NCBI RefSeq assembly: GCF_024505185.1
Contig: NZ_JANIBJ010000014.1
Coordinates: 1 to 64,000, forward strand
Length of the DNA stretch: 64,000 nucleotides
Source of the DNA: Methylomonas subterranea
GTDB lineage: Bacteria; Pseudomonadota; Gammaproteobacteria; Methylococcales; Methylomonadaceae
Direction: 5' to 3'
Shown: piece after piece, positions 8,748-18,372 of the stretch
Position numbering within the stretch: the first letter of the stretch is position 1
How the letters are laid out: each line of letters starts with the position of its first letter
The notes under the pieces: model-generated
The model's input: the letters and a program-made list of their open reading frames with translations, nothing else
Database searches by the model: none
Told to the model about the DNA's origin: nothing
Translations under genes and position numbers: made by a program

Positions 8748-9677
8748 TCATCCCAAGATTTTGTCCAGCACCATCATGATGATAAAACCGGCCATCAGGG
8801 AAAACGTGGCAACGCGCGAACGCCCCTGGGCATGGGTTTCGGGAATGATTTCCTCGCTGATCACAAACAACATGGCACCGGCGGCAAAACCCATGGCGAT
8901 AGGCAACACCGACGAAAAAACGGTGACCATGGTAATGCCGAGCAAACCGCCCACCGGCTCAACCAGACCGGTCAGGGTAGCCAGCGCAACCGCCTTCCAT
9001 TTGTTGTAACCCAAGCCCACCAAGGGTAAAGCGACAGCCAGACCTTCCGGCAAATTTTGCAAGGCGATTGCCACAGCCAAAATCACCCCGTTTTTCATGT
9101 CGCCGGAACCGAAGCTCACCCCGACCGACATGCCCTCCGGAAAGTTATGAATGGTGATGGCAATGATGAAGAGGGAAATTTTTTGCAGCGAATCCAAACT
9201 CTCATCCGCCACAGTATCGAAGTGCAGATGCGGCAACTTTTGGTCGGCGAAATGTAAAAATAAGGCGCCTATCACCATACCCACCGACACCACCAGCAAT
9301 CCCTTGCCGGGCCACACCTGCTCGCCGTAATCCATGCCTGGTACCAACAGGGAAAACGCGGTAGCCGCCAGCATCACGCCGGCCGCCGCGCCCAACATGC
9401 CGTTAAACAGACGCGCCGAAATATCCTTGAAAAACAAGGCGGGTAGCGCACCCACTCCTGTCGCCAAGCCGGCCAGAATGCTGGCAAAAAAACCCACCAC
9501 CACTACCTTGTCGAAAATGATGTACAAACCGCCGAATACCACAATCTGACTCAGGAGGAACAGCCCGGCAATCGCCCCCCAACGTTGCGGGTTTGGCAGC
9601 GCCATGAGTTGCATGTATCGAGGATGGGCTTGCAAGCGTGAATATTGGTTTTCAAAAAAGCTGTCGATACCGTACAT
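8748..9677 (-). CDS. ZIP family divalent metal transporter
   Basis: A 309-residue inner-membrane permease of the ZIP family (ZupT/GufA type), importing Zn2+ or related metals. About eight membrane segments are visible. The family's two helix motifs are present, one as ITIHNFPEGMSVG and the other as ALQNLPEGLAVALP. A His-containing linker (LPHLHFD) precedes the first. The ATG at 9677 follows a GGGGGA ribosome site. An upstream start at 9788 is rejected because a TATAAT box (9715-9720) lies inside that extension. Its neighbour is the TMEM165-like transporter, so the pair probably handles uptake and efflux of divalent metals. Confidence 0.88.
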   Translation of the reverse strand: MYGIDSFFENQYSRLQAHPRYMQLMALPNPQRWGAIAGLFLLSQIVVFGGLYIIFDKVVVVGFFASILAGLATGVGALPALFFKDISARLFNGMLGAAAGVMLAATAFSLLVPGMDYGEQVWPGKGLLVVSVGMVIGALFLHFADQKLPHLHFDTVADESLDSLQKISLFIIAITIHNFPEGMSVGVSFGSGDMKNGVILAVAIALQNLPEGLAVALPLVGLGYNKWKAVALATLTGLVEPVGGLLGITMVTVFSSVLPIAMGFAAGAMLFVISEEIIPETHAQGRSRVATFSLMAGFIIMMVLDKILG

Positions 9678-9714
9678 GAGGTTCCCCCATTTATTATTGT
9701 TGTGGTAAGCGGCG

Positions 9715-9720
9715 ATTATA
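9715..9720 (-). promoter_or_regulatory. Candidate -10 box for the ZIP gene
   Basis: The minus strand reads TATAAT 38 bases before the chosen ZIP start codon. No good -35 hexamer lies 16-18 bases upstream, so an activator may be needed or the match may be chance. Confidence 0.35.
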
Positions 9721-9856
9721 CTGAAGACCTCATCAAAGGCAGCGATTTGTGCGCCCGCCCGCACATGGATGGGGCGAGTGGCGAACATCGCGGGTGAAAA
9801 TCAAACGCGCCGGTCGAGGCACTCAGTCGAACAAACGCTTACAGCCTCTTTGGCAT

Positions 9857-10828
9857 TCAGGCATTGCCGATTGGAAAAGCCAGAACTTCGGCTATCGCCC
9901 CGCGGCCCTCGGCTATCATTAACAATCTGTCCAAACCGATCGCCACTCCGCTGCATTCCGGCAGGCCCGATCGCAACGCGTCCAGAAACAAACGGTCTTT
10001 CGCCACCTCCGGCAGCGCTTGCCGGCGGCGCAGAGCTATTTCCCGATCAAAACGGGCCTCTTGCTCGTCCGCGTCGGACAGTTCGAAAAAACCGTTGCCC
10101 AGTTCAATGCCGTTGACAAACACCTCGAATCGCTGAGCCACCCTGGTATCCTCGGGATGCAGGCAAGCTAGGGAAGACTGAACGGCGGGATAGTCATGCA
10201 GCAGACAAATCGTATCCGCCGGCATGCTGCGCTGTACACAATGACTGAACAAAAAATCCAGCCACAAGGCATGGTCGCCGCCGCATAGGGCATCGGCCTC
10301 CGGATACCCCCGACTCTCGGCATGTTGCCGGTAAGCCGGCCGGTCGAAAACCAACGCGTCCAGCCCGGTGTGCCGCTCGAACAACCGCCTGTAATCCGTC
10401 CGCACTACCTGCAACGCCGGACCCAAAAGGCCGAGCAGCAATTCGGCGACTTCGTCCATCAATTGCGGCAGCGTGAAACCGACCCGATACCATTCCAAAA
10501 TGGTAAATTCAGGATTGTGCATGCGGCCGGCCTCGCCGTTGCGAAAGGCCTTGCAGATCTGGTAAATGCTGCCGCTGCCGGCGGCCAACAGGCGTTTCAT
10601 GGCGAACTCCGGAGAGGTTTGCAGAAACAGCGTGGGGTTTTGCGGCGGGCTATGAAACTGGCTGGAAAAAAAATCCAGATTGGGATCGGTACCGGTAGCG
10701 CGACAGAGCAAAGGGGTTTCCACCTCCAGAACCTCGCGCTTGGCAAAAAATTCGCGAATGGCGGCCAGCAACCGCGCGCGCTGGCGCAATTGCCGCAAGT
10801 CCGCCCTGGGCCGCCAATCGGCAGTCAC
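9857..10828 (-). CDS. epmA: EF-P (R)-beta-lysine ligase (lysyl-tRNA synthetase homologue)
   Basis: Attaches (R)-beta-lysine to Lys34 of elongation factor P. It is a class II aminoacyl-tRNA synthetase core without the anticodon-binding domain. The 323-residue length fits EpmA and not full LysRS. Class II motifs are readable: the motif 2 region around FAMKRLLAAGSGSIYQICKAFRNGE, the ELGNGFFEL segment and the motif 3 region GVAIGLDRLLM near the C-terminus. The start is taken as GTG 10828, whose G is also the last base of the efp stop codon (TAGTG); translation from it begins [11 protein letters not shown]. Upstream residues in the same frame only mirror efp. The efp-epmA coupling, with epmB divergent beside it, makes the assignment firm. 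Confidence 0.93.
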   Translation of the reverse strand: MTADWRPRADLRQLRQRARLLAAIREFFAKREVLEVETPLLCRATGTDPNLDFFSSQFHSPPQNPTLFLQTSPEFAMKRLLAAGSGSIYQICKAFRNGEAGRMHNPEFTILEWYRVGFTLPQLMDEVAELLLGLLGPALQVVRTDYRRLFERHTGLDALVFDRPAYRQHAESRGYPEADALCGGDHALWLDFLFSHCVQRSMPADTICLLHDYPAVQSSLACLHPEDTRVAQRFEVFVNGIELGNGFFELSDADEQEARFDREIALRRRQALPEVAKDRLFLDALRSGLPECSGVAIGLDRLLMIAEGRGAIAEVLAFPIGNA

Positions 10829-11397
10829 TATTCTTTGACGCGGGACACGTACTCGCCGGTACGGGTATCGACCCGGATCATTTCGCCTATTTGCACGAAC
10901 AGCGGCACGCGCACCACGGCTCCGGTTTCCAATGTAGCCGGTTTGCCGCCGCCGCCGGAGGTATCGCCCTTCAGGCCCGGGTCGGTTTCGGTAATGCTCA
11001 ACTCCACGAAGTTGGGCGGCGTGACGGACAGCGGGGAATCGTTCCACAGAGTCAGGATGCACATATCCTGCTCCTTCAGCCATTTGATGGTTTCGCCAAC
11101 GGCATTCTTATCGGCTTGATATTGCTCGAAAGTATCCGGCACCATGAAATGCCAAAATTCGCCATCGTTATACAAATATTGCATATCCTTGTCGACAACA
11201 TCGGCACCTTCGACGGTATCGCCGGACTTGAAAGTGCGTTCAATGACGCGGCCGGTTTTCAGGTTGCGGATTTTGACCCGATTAAAGGCCTGACCCTTGC
11301 CGGGCTTGACGAACTCATTCTCGATAATCGAACAAGGATCGTTGTCCAGCATGATTTTCAAACCACCTTTAAACTCGTTGGTGCTGTAAGTCGCCAT
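10828..11397 (-). CDS. efp: Elongation factor P
   Basis: Binds ribosomes stalled at proline runs and promotes peptide bond formation. The protein has 189 residues with the three beta-barrel domains of the family. The modification loop reads VKPGKGQAF with K34 at the tip, the residue lysylated by EpmA/EpmB. The ATG at 11397 (MATYSTNEF) has a GAGGA ribosome site just upstream and matches the known N-terminus; the longer ORF from 11415 is not used. The stop codon overlaps the GTG of epmA by one base. Confidence 0.97.
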   Translation of the reverse strand: MATYSTNEFKGGLKIMLDNDPCSIIENEFVKPGKGQAFNRVKIRNLKTGRVIERTFKSGDTVEGADVVDKDMQYLYNDGEFWHFMVPDTFEQYQADKNAVGETIKWLKEQDMCILTLWNDSPLSVTPPNFVELSITETDPGLKGDTSGGGGKPATLETGAVVRVPLFVQIGEMIRVDTRTGEYVSRVKE

Positions 11398-11429
11398 TTT
11401 TTCCTCATGAAACAAAAATAAATCGGGCG

Positions 11430-11435
11430 ATTATA
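11430..11435 (-). promoter_or_regulatory. Candidate -10 box for efp-epmA
   Basis: The minus strand reads TATAAT about 33 bases before the efp ATG. The hexamer 17 bases further upstream (TTCGTG) matches the -35 consensus only in part. Confidence 0.35.
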
Positions 11436-11591
11436 ATGGATAAGGCGAATCCCACGAACAAATATAGCCCCTTGGCCGGATTTTAATCCCACCATGCGCC
11501 GCGGCGGCGAGTTTGCGGCACGCCCAATCCATTGGCTTGCCGGATAGTTTTCGGACGATTCACCCACCTAATTATTAAAAACGGAGCCGTA

Positions 11592-12578
11592 TTGAACACC
11601 CTGCCCCTCCCCTGGCAACGCCAACTTGCCGAGGCATTTTCCAACGTAACGGACTTATGCCGGTATCTTGAACTTGATCCGGCCCAATTACCTTTATTAC
11701 CCGATTACAAGGAGTTTCCATTACGGGTACCCAGGGGGTTTGTCGATTGCATGGAAAAGGCCAATCCGTGCGACCCCTTGCTGAGGCAAGTGCTGCCCGT
11801 GCGGGACGAACTAGTGCTTTACCCGGGTTATAGTCACGATCCGGTGGGCGATTTAAACGCCATGACCGCAACCGGCGTGATACATAAATATCACGGCCGG
11901 GTATTATTGATCTGCACCGGCGGCTGCGCCGTCAATTGCCGCTACTGTTTCCGCAAGCATTTTCCCTATGGCGACCAACAACTATCCCGGCAAAAGTTGC
12001 AACAGGCATTGGCTTACATAAGCGCCCGTCCGGAAATCACCGAGGTGATACTCAGTGGCGGCGACCCGTTATTGTTGAACGACGACAAACTTGGCCTGCT
12101 GCTGGACGCCGTTTCGGCGATTCCGCACGTCCGGCGCATCCGTATCCACAGCCGCATACCGGTGGTTTTACCGGCCCGCATCACTGCCGAACTATTACAA
12201 ATCTTCAGCGATACGCCGCAAAAAGTGGTGCTGGTGCTACACGCCAATCACGCCAACGAACTGAGTCAAGAAGTCGCCAAGGCCTGCGCGGATTTGACCC
12301 GACACACCGTCACATTGTTGAACCAAAGCGTATTATTAAAAGGCGTTAACGACGACAGCCAAAGCTTGCTTCAATTACATGAAAAACTGTTTGATTGCGG
12401 CATTTTGCCCTATTATTTGCATTGCCTGGATCGAGCCAGCGGGTTGGGGCATTTTGAGGTGCCCGAAGCGCAAGCTCTGTCATTGATGCAATCCCTGCGG
12501 GAACAGTTACCCGGCTATCTGGTGCCCAAACTGGTCAAGGAACAAGCCGGAGCCGCGCATAAAATCCGTTTGGGCTGA
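11592..12578 (+). CDS. epmB: EF-P lysine 2,3-aminomutase
   Basis: A radical SAM, PLP-dependent enzyme that converts lysine to (R)-beta-lysine, the substrate EpmA puts on EF-P. The iron-sulfur motif CxxxCxxC is complete (C112, C116 and C119 when counted from the TTG), within CAVNCRYCFRKHFPYG. The glycine-rich SAM motif ILSGGDPLLL follows, and the C-terminal region contains the PLP lysine segment. TTG 11592 is chosen because GGAG lies six bases upstream and the result (LNTLPLPWQRQL) aligns with other EpmB N-termini. An in-frame ATG at 11532 would add 20 residues. The gene is divergent from efp-epmA. Confidence 0.93.
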   Translation: MNTLPLPWQRQLAEAFSNVTDLCRYLELDPAQLPLLPDYKEFPLRVPRGFVDCMEKANPCDPLLRQVLPVRDELVLYPGYSHDPVGDLNAMTATGVIHKYHGRVLLICTGGCAVNCRYCFRKHFPYGDQQLSRQKLQQALAYISARPEITEVILSGGDPLLLNDDKLGLLLDAVSAIPHVRRIRIHSRIPVVLPARITAELLQIFSDTPQKVVLVLHANHANELSQEVAKACADLTRHTVTLLNQSVLLKGVNDDSQSLLQLHEKLFDCGILPYYLHCLDRASGLGHFEVPEAQALSLMQSLREQLPGYLVPKLVKEQAGAAHKIRLG

Positions 12579-12644
12579 CAAATCCGTCTCGGGTTGCATT
12601 GTTCGAGGTATATTTAAGTCGCTACCCTCATATTAGGAATATGG

Positions 12645-15600
12645 ATGGACTCCGAATCCGCCCCGGCCCGCCCTGCTCACTCAAGCTTACCGTTAATCGC
12701 CGCGGCCATCCTGTTGGTTGCGGGCATCGGGGTCGGTGCTTACCAAAAACTCCATGGCATGCCTGAAATCCCCTGGTTGGATCTGGCTTTATCGGCTACC
12801 GGACTCGGATTTCTGCTCGGCGGGCTGATACGCCTATCCAGCCGGAGTCTCCCCGGCAAAATCGAAACCGGCATTTGTTTTACCCGTTTGCCGCAACCGG
12901 CCCTGCTGGTCGACCGGCGGGGCCTGATCCGCGACATCAATCCGGCGGCCGCCCAGTTGCTCAACCGAACCCCCGCCAGCCTTATCATGCAACCCGTGCA
13001 CGACTTGTTCCACCCTACCCAAACACCGGCCCAAGACTGCTTGCTTTGCCAACACATCGCCGCCGGCCGGGAATTGGCCGCGACCGATTTCGCCTTTCCC
13101 CAACAAAGATGGCAGCAGATTTCCTTGAGCAAGCTGTCGGCCAACGCCCCGGACCGCGTATTGCAATTGCATTTCGATATCACCGCCGGCAAAAAAATTG
13201 AACGACAATTGGCGCTGGTCATAGACGGCGCGGAACTGGGCTATTGGGACTGGGATTATGTAAGCGGCAAGCACGAAGTCAATCAGCGCTGGCTGGATAT
13301 GTTGGGCTTGCGGCAGGATGAGCTGGATAACTATATCCACGATTGGCACCACCGCATACATCCCGAAGACCATGACCGGGTAAGGGATCTGATATCGGCC
13401 CATATCGCATCCGGCACCCCCTACGTCGTCGAATTCCGCATGCGGCACAAGGCCGGCCATTGGGTCTGGATACAGGGCTCCGGCTCGGTAGTGGAAAGCG
13501 ACCCGCTGAGCGGCCAGCCAACCCGTTTATGCGGCACGCATCAGGACATAAGCGCCCGCAAACGCTTTGAAAAGAATTTGCAGGCCACCTATCAGGTCAT
13601 CAGCCAAAGTCCCTCCGTGGTTTTAAAATGGCGTGCCGCCGAGGGCTTGCCGATAGAATTTGCCACCGAAAATCTGGCCGATTGCCTGGGCTACCCCATA
13701 GAAGAGTTGCTAAACGGCGAATGGGCCTATCTGAATGCGATTCATCCCGACGATCTGCCCACCTTCCGGACGGAACTGGCCGAGAGCCTCAACGACCCGG
13801 CTTGCCAGGAAATCGCGCATTTGCCTTACCGGATACAAACCCAAAACGGCGGCGGCAAATGGATACAGGATCATAAAATCGTCATCCGTGACGAACAGGG
13901 CCAAATCATCGGTTATCAGGGCCTGATCACCGACATTACCCGACAACACACGCAAAACCGGGCCATTCACAAAATTGCCTCCCACACCCTGGACACCTCC
14001 GCCAAAATCACCTTGGACAAACTGACTTTATTGGCTTCCGAGGCGCTGGGCACCGACTTCACTCTGATAGGAAAGCTGCAACAAGGTAGCCAGCTGTGTA
14101 AAACCCTGTCGCTTTGCGCGCATGGCGCCATTGTCGACAATATCGAATTCGATATAAGCACTACCCCTTGCGCGCATGCCGCCGATGGCAAGATTTGCAC
14201 TTATCCTTGCGGTGTAAGCCAACAATTTCCCAACGATACCTGGTTGAAGGAACAGGGCATAGAAGCCTACATCGGCGTACCCTTGCTGAACGAACAACAG
14301 CAGGTCATCGGTTTTGTGTCCGCCCTCTATCGCCGCCCGCCGGCGGACCCCCAATTTGCCGAGGACATGCTCAAACTGTATGCGGCGCTGATTTTCGCGG
14401 AACTGGAGCGAAGCCAGGCCTTGCGGGCTCTGAACATTCAAAAGCAACGCCTGATAGACGCGCAAAGCATTTCCCATATCGGCGATTGGCGCTGGTACTG
14501 GGCAGACAATCATTTCAGCTGGTCGGAGGAAATGTATCGCATTACCGATACGCAGCGAAGCAGCTTTATTCCTTCATTTGCCAGTTTCCTGACCCAATTG
14601 GTGCATCCGGACGATAGAAACATTTTCAAAACCGCCCTGCAAAATACCCACAATAACGACATCGTTGATTTCAAGCACCGCATCGTTTTGCATAATGGCG
14701 AAATCCGCCACGTGCACCAGAGCGGCAAGGTCATTCGGGACGACAACCAACGCGCCGTCGGCATTCAAGGCACCATGCAGGACATCACCGACCGTCTGAA
14801 AACCGAACAGCGACTGCTGGAGGCCAAGTTGGAGGCGGAAAAGGCCACCCAAGTGAAATCCGAATTTTTAGCCAACATGAGCCACGAAATTCGCACGCCG
14901 ATGAACGCCATTGTCGGACTGGTGGAGCTATGTTTGAACAGCGATATTAGTTCCAAGCAACGCGATTACCTGGAACGCGTCGAAACGGCGGCCAACGGCT
15001 TGACCACCCTGATAGACGACATTCTGGATTTCTCCAAAATGGAGTCCGGCAAACTCCACCTCGAGTCCGCGCCCTTCATTCTGGAGGAAATGCTGGATCA
15101 GGTGTTTTCAACCATGACCGACTTATGCCGCCGCAAGCAACTGAAACTGATTCGGCCGCAAATCGAGCAAAACTATCATGCGGTGGTGGGCGACCCGCAA
15201 CGCTTGCGGCAGGTTCTGATCAACCTGATAGGCAACGCCATCAAATTCACCGAACACGGGCAAATCGAAGTTTCCTTTAGGGAAATCGCGCGCGCAAACC
15301 AACATATCACGCTGGAATTCGACATCTCCGACACCGGCATCGGCATGACCGAACAACAACAAACCCGCTTGTTCAAGGCATTCAGCCAGGGCGATAGCAG
15401 TGTAACCCGCACATACGGCGGCACGGGTTTGGGCTTGGTGATCAGCAAGCAATTGGTGGAACAGATGGGCGGCGATATCAGCGTTAAAAGTCAGGCGGGG
15501 ATGGGTTCCCGCTTCAGTTTTACCGTCACCCTGGGCTTAAGCGATATCGACAGCCCGCGCCATTCAGGCCACCGCGCCAACATCGATACCCGGCAACTAA

Positions 15601-16637
15601 ATTGTATTCGCGGCGCCCGGATTTTGTTGGTCGAAGACAACGAAGTCAACCGCATAGTCGCCATCGAATTGTTGACGCAAGCACACTTGCAAGTGGATAC
15701 GGCCGAGAACGGCGAGATCGCCCTGCTGAAACTTAAACAAACAAAATACCACTGCGTCTTGATGGATGTACAAATGCCGGTCATGGACGGCTATGAAGCC
15801 ACCCGCATGCTGCGCCGACAACCGGACTGCGCAACGTTGCCGGTAATCGCCATGACGGCCAATGTGATGAGCGTCGACCGAAACAAGTGCCTGGAAGCGG
15901 GCATGGACGATTTTATCGGCAAGCCGATTTTACCGGCCACTCTGTATGCCGCATTGACAAAATGGATCAAGCCGCAAAACCTTGGGGATGAGCCCGCGGC
16001 GGATTCGCCCGAGTCCGCAGAGAACATTCCCTTTCTTTACGGAATAAACAGCGATTTGGGTTTGCAACATACCGCGGGCGACAAAACCGTCTATCGCAAA
16101 ATATTACGCAAATTCGCGGAAAATCACGCCGACAGCATGCATGAAGTAGCGCGGGCCCTGACCACAGAGGGGAATCTGTCGTCGGCGCGGCATTCGGTCC
16201 ACACCCTTAAAGGGTTGGCAGGCTCGCTGGGTGCCACCTCGCTACGGGGCCATTTGCAACGGCTGGAAGAATTGCTTGCCGGGCGGGATTCTAACATTCA
16301 GAATACACCCAGCATGAGCAAACTCATCAGCCTGACCACGCAAGAGCTGGAACGCATCGTCAACAGCATACAAAGCACCATTCCGCCTCTTGAGCCTGAA
16401 TTCAAACACATCCGGGGGTTTTCCCAAAACGAAACCCGACACCATCTGACGGTCTTGCTGGAGAAGTTGCAAGCCTTTGATTCGGACGCCGATAAACAAC
16501 TGGATTTTCTGTTGGCCGGCGTTCAAGACAAAATCCTGACGGATGAGTTAATTTCGATCCGAAAACAAATAGCGAACTATCATTTTATCGATGCCGCTTC
16601 AGCCATAAAATCACTGTTGGATTCCCCGGATAGGTAA
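12645..16637 (+). CDS. Hybrid sensor histidine kinase (PAS-GAF-HisKA-HATPase-REC-Hpt)
   Basis: A 1330-residue membrane kinase with a complete phosphorelay in one chain. Two N-terminal membrane helices (about 14-36 and 42-62) are followed by PAS units near 80-185, 190-305 and 310-440, a GAF domain at about 455-605, and a further PAS at 615-735. The HisKA domain carries H747 in MSHEIRTPMN. The ATPase has its N box (LINLIGNAIKFT), DTGIGM and GGTGLGL. The receiver has D1041 in LMDVQMPVMDG, and a C-terminal Hpt domain has H1186 in HTLKG. The ATG at 12645 follows AGGA at seven bases. The REC-GGDEF gene begins two bases after the stop, so the Hpt very likely phosphorylates that protein. The signal is unknown. 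Confidence 0.94.
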   Translation: MDSESAPARPAHSSLPLIAAAILLVAGIGVGAYQKLHGMPEIPWLDLALSATGLGFLLGGLIRLSSRSLPGKIETGICFTRLPQPALLVDRRGLIRDINPAAAQLLNRTPASLIMQPVHDLFHPTQTPAQDCLLCQHIAAGRELAATDFAFPQQRWQQISLSKLSANAPDRVLQLHFDITAGKKIERQLALVIDGAELGYWDWDYVSGKHEVNQRWLDMLGLRQDELDNYIHDWHHRIHPEDHDRVRDLISAHIASGTPYVVEFRMRHKAGHWVWIQGSGSVVESDPLSGQPTRLCGTHQDISARKRFEKNLQATYQVISQSPSVVLKWRAAEGLPIEFATENLADCLGYPIEELLNGEWAYLNAIHPDDLPTFRTELAESLNDPACQEIAHLPYRIQTQNGGGKWIQDHKIVIRDEQGQIIGYQGLITDITRQHTQNRAIHKIASHTLDTSAKITLDKLTLLASEALGTDFTLIGKLQQGSQLCKTLSLCAHGAIVDNIEFDISTTPCAHAADGKICTYPCGVSQQFPNDTWLKEQGIEAYIGVPLLNEQQQVIGFVSALYRRPPADPQFAEDMLKLYAALIFAELERSQALRALNIQKQRLIDAQSISHIGDWRWYWADNHFSWSEEMYRITDTQRSSFIPSFASFLTQLVHPDDRNIFKTALQNTHNNDIVDFKHRIVLHNGEIRHVHQSGKVIRDDNQRAVGIQGTMQDITDRLKTEQRLLEAKLEAEKATQVKSEFLANMSHEIRTPMNAIVGLVELCLNSDISSKQRDYLERVETAANGLTTLIDDILDFSKMESGKLHLESAPFILEEMLDQVFSTMTDLCRRKQLKLIRPQIEQNYHAVVGDPQRLRQVLINLIGNAIKFTEHGQIEVSFREIARANQHITLEFDISDTGIGMTEQQQTRLFKAFSQGDSSVTRTYGGTGLGLVISKQLVEQMGGDISVKSQAGMGSRFSFTVTLGLSDIDSPRHSGHRANIDTRQLNCIRGARILLVEDNEVNRIVAIELLTQAHLQVDTAENGEIALLKLKQTKYHCVLMDVQMPVMDGYEATRMLRRQPDCATLPVIAMTANVMSVDRNKCLEAGMDDFIGKPILPATLYAALTKWIKPQNLGDEPAADSPESAENIPFLYGINSDLGLQHTAGDKTVYRKILRKFAENHADSMHEVARALTTEGNLSSARHSVHTLKGLAGSLGATSLRGHLQRLEELLAGRDSNIQNTPSMSKLISLTTQELERIVNSIQSTIPPLEPEFKHIRGFSQNETRHHLTVLLEKLQAFDSDADKQLDFLLAGVQDKILTDELISIRKQIANYHFIDAASAIKSLLDSPDR

Positions 16638-16639
16638 GC

Positions 16640-17560
16640 ATGGAAAAAAAAGCCGATCACACCATACTCGCGGTTGACGACAGCCCGGAAAATCTTGATC
16701 TGATCAAAAACATACTCGAACCCCATTACGCCGTAAAGGTGGCGCCGAGCGGTCAACTGGCTTTACATATCGCCCGCAATCAACGGCCTGATCTGATCTT
16801 GCTGGATATCATGCTGGACGACATCAACGGCTACGACATATGTCATCAACTCAAATCGGACGATAGCACGCGCAATATCCCGGTGATTTTTTTGACAGCC
16901 AAGCGCTCGGAAGCGGACGAGGTGCTGGGCTTTAAAATAGGCGGCTGCGACTACATTACCAAGCCCTTTTCGCCGGCCATTGTGCTGGCCCGCGTCAAAA
17001 CCCAGATACAATTGAAAGCCAAAACCGATTTACTGGAAAAGCTCGCATCCCTGGATGGCTTGACCGAAATCCCCAACCGTCGCGCCTTTGACGCCGCCCT
17101 GGAACGGCAATTCAATCAAGCCAAGCGCAGCGCCAGCCCGCTCTCGTTGATGATGATCGATATCGATAACTTCAAGCTGTTTAACGACCAGTACGGCCAT
17201 CCGGTCGGAGATGATTGCCTACGGCGGGTGGCCAATGCCTTTACCAGGCACACCCACCGTCCGGAAGATTTGGTCGCTCGGCTGGGCGGCGAGGAGTTTT
17301 CCATTCTGCTGCCGAATACCGACAACATGGGCGCCGTGATGCGGGCGGAACAATACCGGCTGGCAGTGGAAAACCTTAAGATCGATCATGCCAACAGCAG
17401 CGATATTGCTTATATTACCGTCTCCATCGGCGTAAGTACCATCATTGCCACTGCCGGCGATCGGGTTGACGGCTTGCTGCAAGCAGCGGACGACGCTTTG
17501 TATCGCGCCAAGAAACAGGGCCGCAACCGGGTTTGTTGCGAAAATCTGTCGCCCCGCTAG
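16640..17560 (+). CDS. Response regulator diguanylate cyclase (REC-GGDEF)
   Basis: Makes c-di-GMP in response to phosphorylation, as in PleD/WspR-type proteins. The receiver covers about 1-125 with the acidic pair D13-D14, phospho-acceptor D56 (LLDIMLDD) and a KPF lysine near 107. The GGDEF domain covers about 140-300 with the active motif GGEEF at 216-220, preceded by an RxxD inhibitory site (RPED). The protein has 306 residues and no membrane segment. Its start lies two bases after the hybrid kinase stop, so the two genes form one kinase-cyclase unit. Confidence 0.94.
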   Translation: MEKKADHTILAVDDSPENLDLIKNILEPHYAVKVAPSGQLALHIARNQRPDLILLDIMLDDINGYDICHQLKSDDSTRNIPVIFLTAKRSEADEVLGFKIGGCDYITKPFSPAIVLARVKTQIQLKAKTDLLEKLASLDGLTEIPNRRAFDAALERQFNQAKRSASPLSLMMIDIDNFKLFNDQYGHPVGDDCLRRVANAFTRHTHRPEDLVARLGGEEFSILLPNTDNMGAVMRAEQYRLAVENLKIDHANSSDIAYITVSIGVSTIIATAGDRVDGLLQAADDALYRAKKQGRNRVCCENLSPR

Positions 17561-17601
17561 CATCAACAAACCAATGCCCCGCTTTAAAACGATTATGCGT
17601 C

Positions 17602-17607
17602 TATAAT
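17602..17607 (+). promoter_or_regulatory. Candidate -10 box before the TauE/UreH-like gene
   Basis: A perfect TATAAT lies 39 bases before the start codon of the membrane protein gene at 17647. The -35 region is poor. If real, the membrane protein and the sigma-54 activator form a transcription unit separate from the kinase pair. Confidence 0.35.
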
Positions 17608-17646
17608 CCGGCGCATGACTGACGCCCTTTTCGAGTTTTCCAGGCC

Positions 17647-18360
17647 ATGCACCTTTATTTAGACTTCAATGCCTCTTACCTTGCCGCATTTTTTATAGGT
17701 TTATTCAGCAGCCTGCATTGCATAGGCATGTGCGGTTCAATCATAGGCACTTTGACCTACAGCCTGAGCCAGGAGCTTAGAAGCAACAAGCGCATATTGT
17801 TCAGCATAGTCCTCAGTTATAACCTGGGCCGCATTGCCAGCTATGCCATTGCCGGTGCCGTGGTCGGCTTTCTCAGCCTACCCTTCACGGAAGGCCACGC
17901 CCACCGTATTTTACAGCTGGCCTCCGGAGCCATCATGGCCAGCGCGGGCCTATATATCGGCGGCTGGTTTCCGCGTTTCGCTTATATCGAAAAAATAGGC
18001 TCGCGGTTTTGGAAGCTGATTGAACCCTTTGGCCGCAAATTGATTCCGGTCAAAACCCGCACACAGGCCATATTGTTCGGCATGGTTTGGGGCTGGTTGC
18101 CCTGCGGCTTGATCTATACCGCGCTGGCTCTGGCCGCCACCACCGGCAACGTCATGCACAGTTCCATGACCATGCTGTCTTTTGGACTGGGCACTTTACC
18201 TGCCGTGGCCGGAGTCGGTATAATGACCTCATTATTGGCGCGGCTTTCCAAGGCCCGGCGTTTCAAGCAGGTGGTAGGCATCCTGTTTATTATTTTTGCC
18301 CTACTGGCCGTATTCCCATGGCTTAACCCGATGCGTGTTGAACACATCATGACGTTTTGA
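17647..18360 (+). CDS. TauE/SafE-like (UreH/DsbD_2 type) membrane protein
   Basis: A 237-residue protein with six predicted membrane helices. The first carries H24-C25-x3-C29-G30 (HCIGMCG) and a later helix carries WGWLPCG (C153). This Cys pattern belongs to the family annotated as sulfite exporter TauE/SafE or urease accessory UreH-like. Members often sit near cbb3 oxidase or copper-handling genes and are suspected to move metal or reducing equivalents across the membrane. No oxidase gene is in this window. The sigma-54 activator starts 12 bases after its stop, which suggests cotranscription. The exact substrate is not known. Confidence 0.82.
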   Translation: MHLYLDFNASYLAAFFIGLFSSLHCIGMCGSIIGTLTYSLSQELRSNKRILFSIVLSYNLGRIASYAIAGAVVGFLSLPFTEGHAHRILQLASGAIMASAGLYIGGWFPRFAYIEKIGSRFWKLIEPFGRKLIPVKTRTQAILFGMVWGWLPCGLIYTALALAATTGNVMHSSMTMLSFGLGTLPAVAGVGIMTSLLARLSKARRFKQVVGILFIIFALLAVFPWLNPMRVEHIMTF

Positions 18361-18372
18361 GAGGTTTTTACA

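Noticed and set aside
9678-9788. 37-codon N-terminal extension of the ZIP gene
   Set aside because: The extension has no membrane or family likeness, contains a TATAAT box, and the downstream ATG has a GGGGGA ribosome site.
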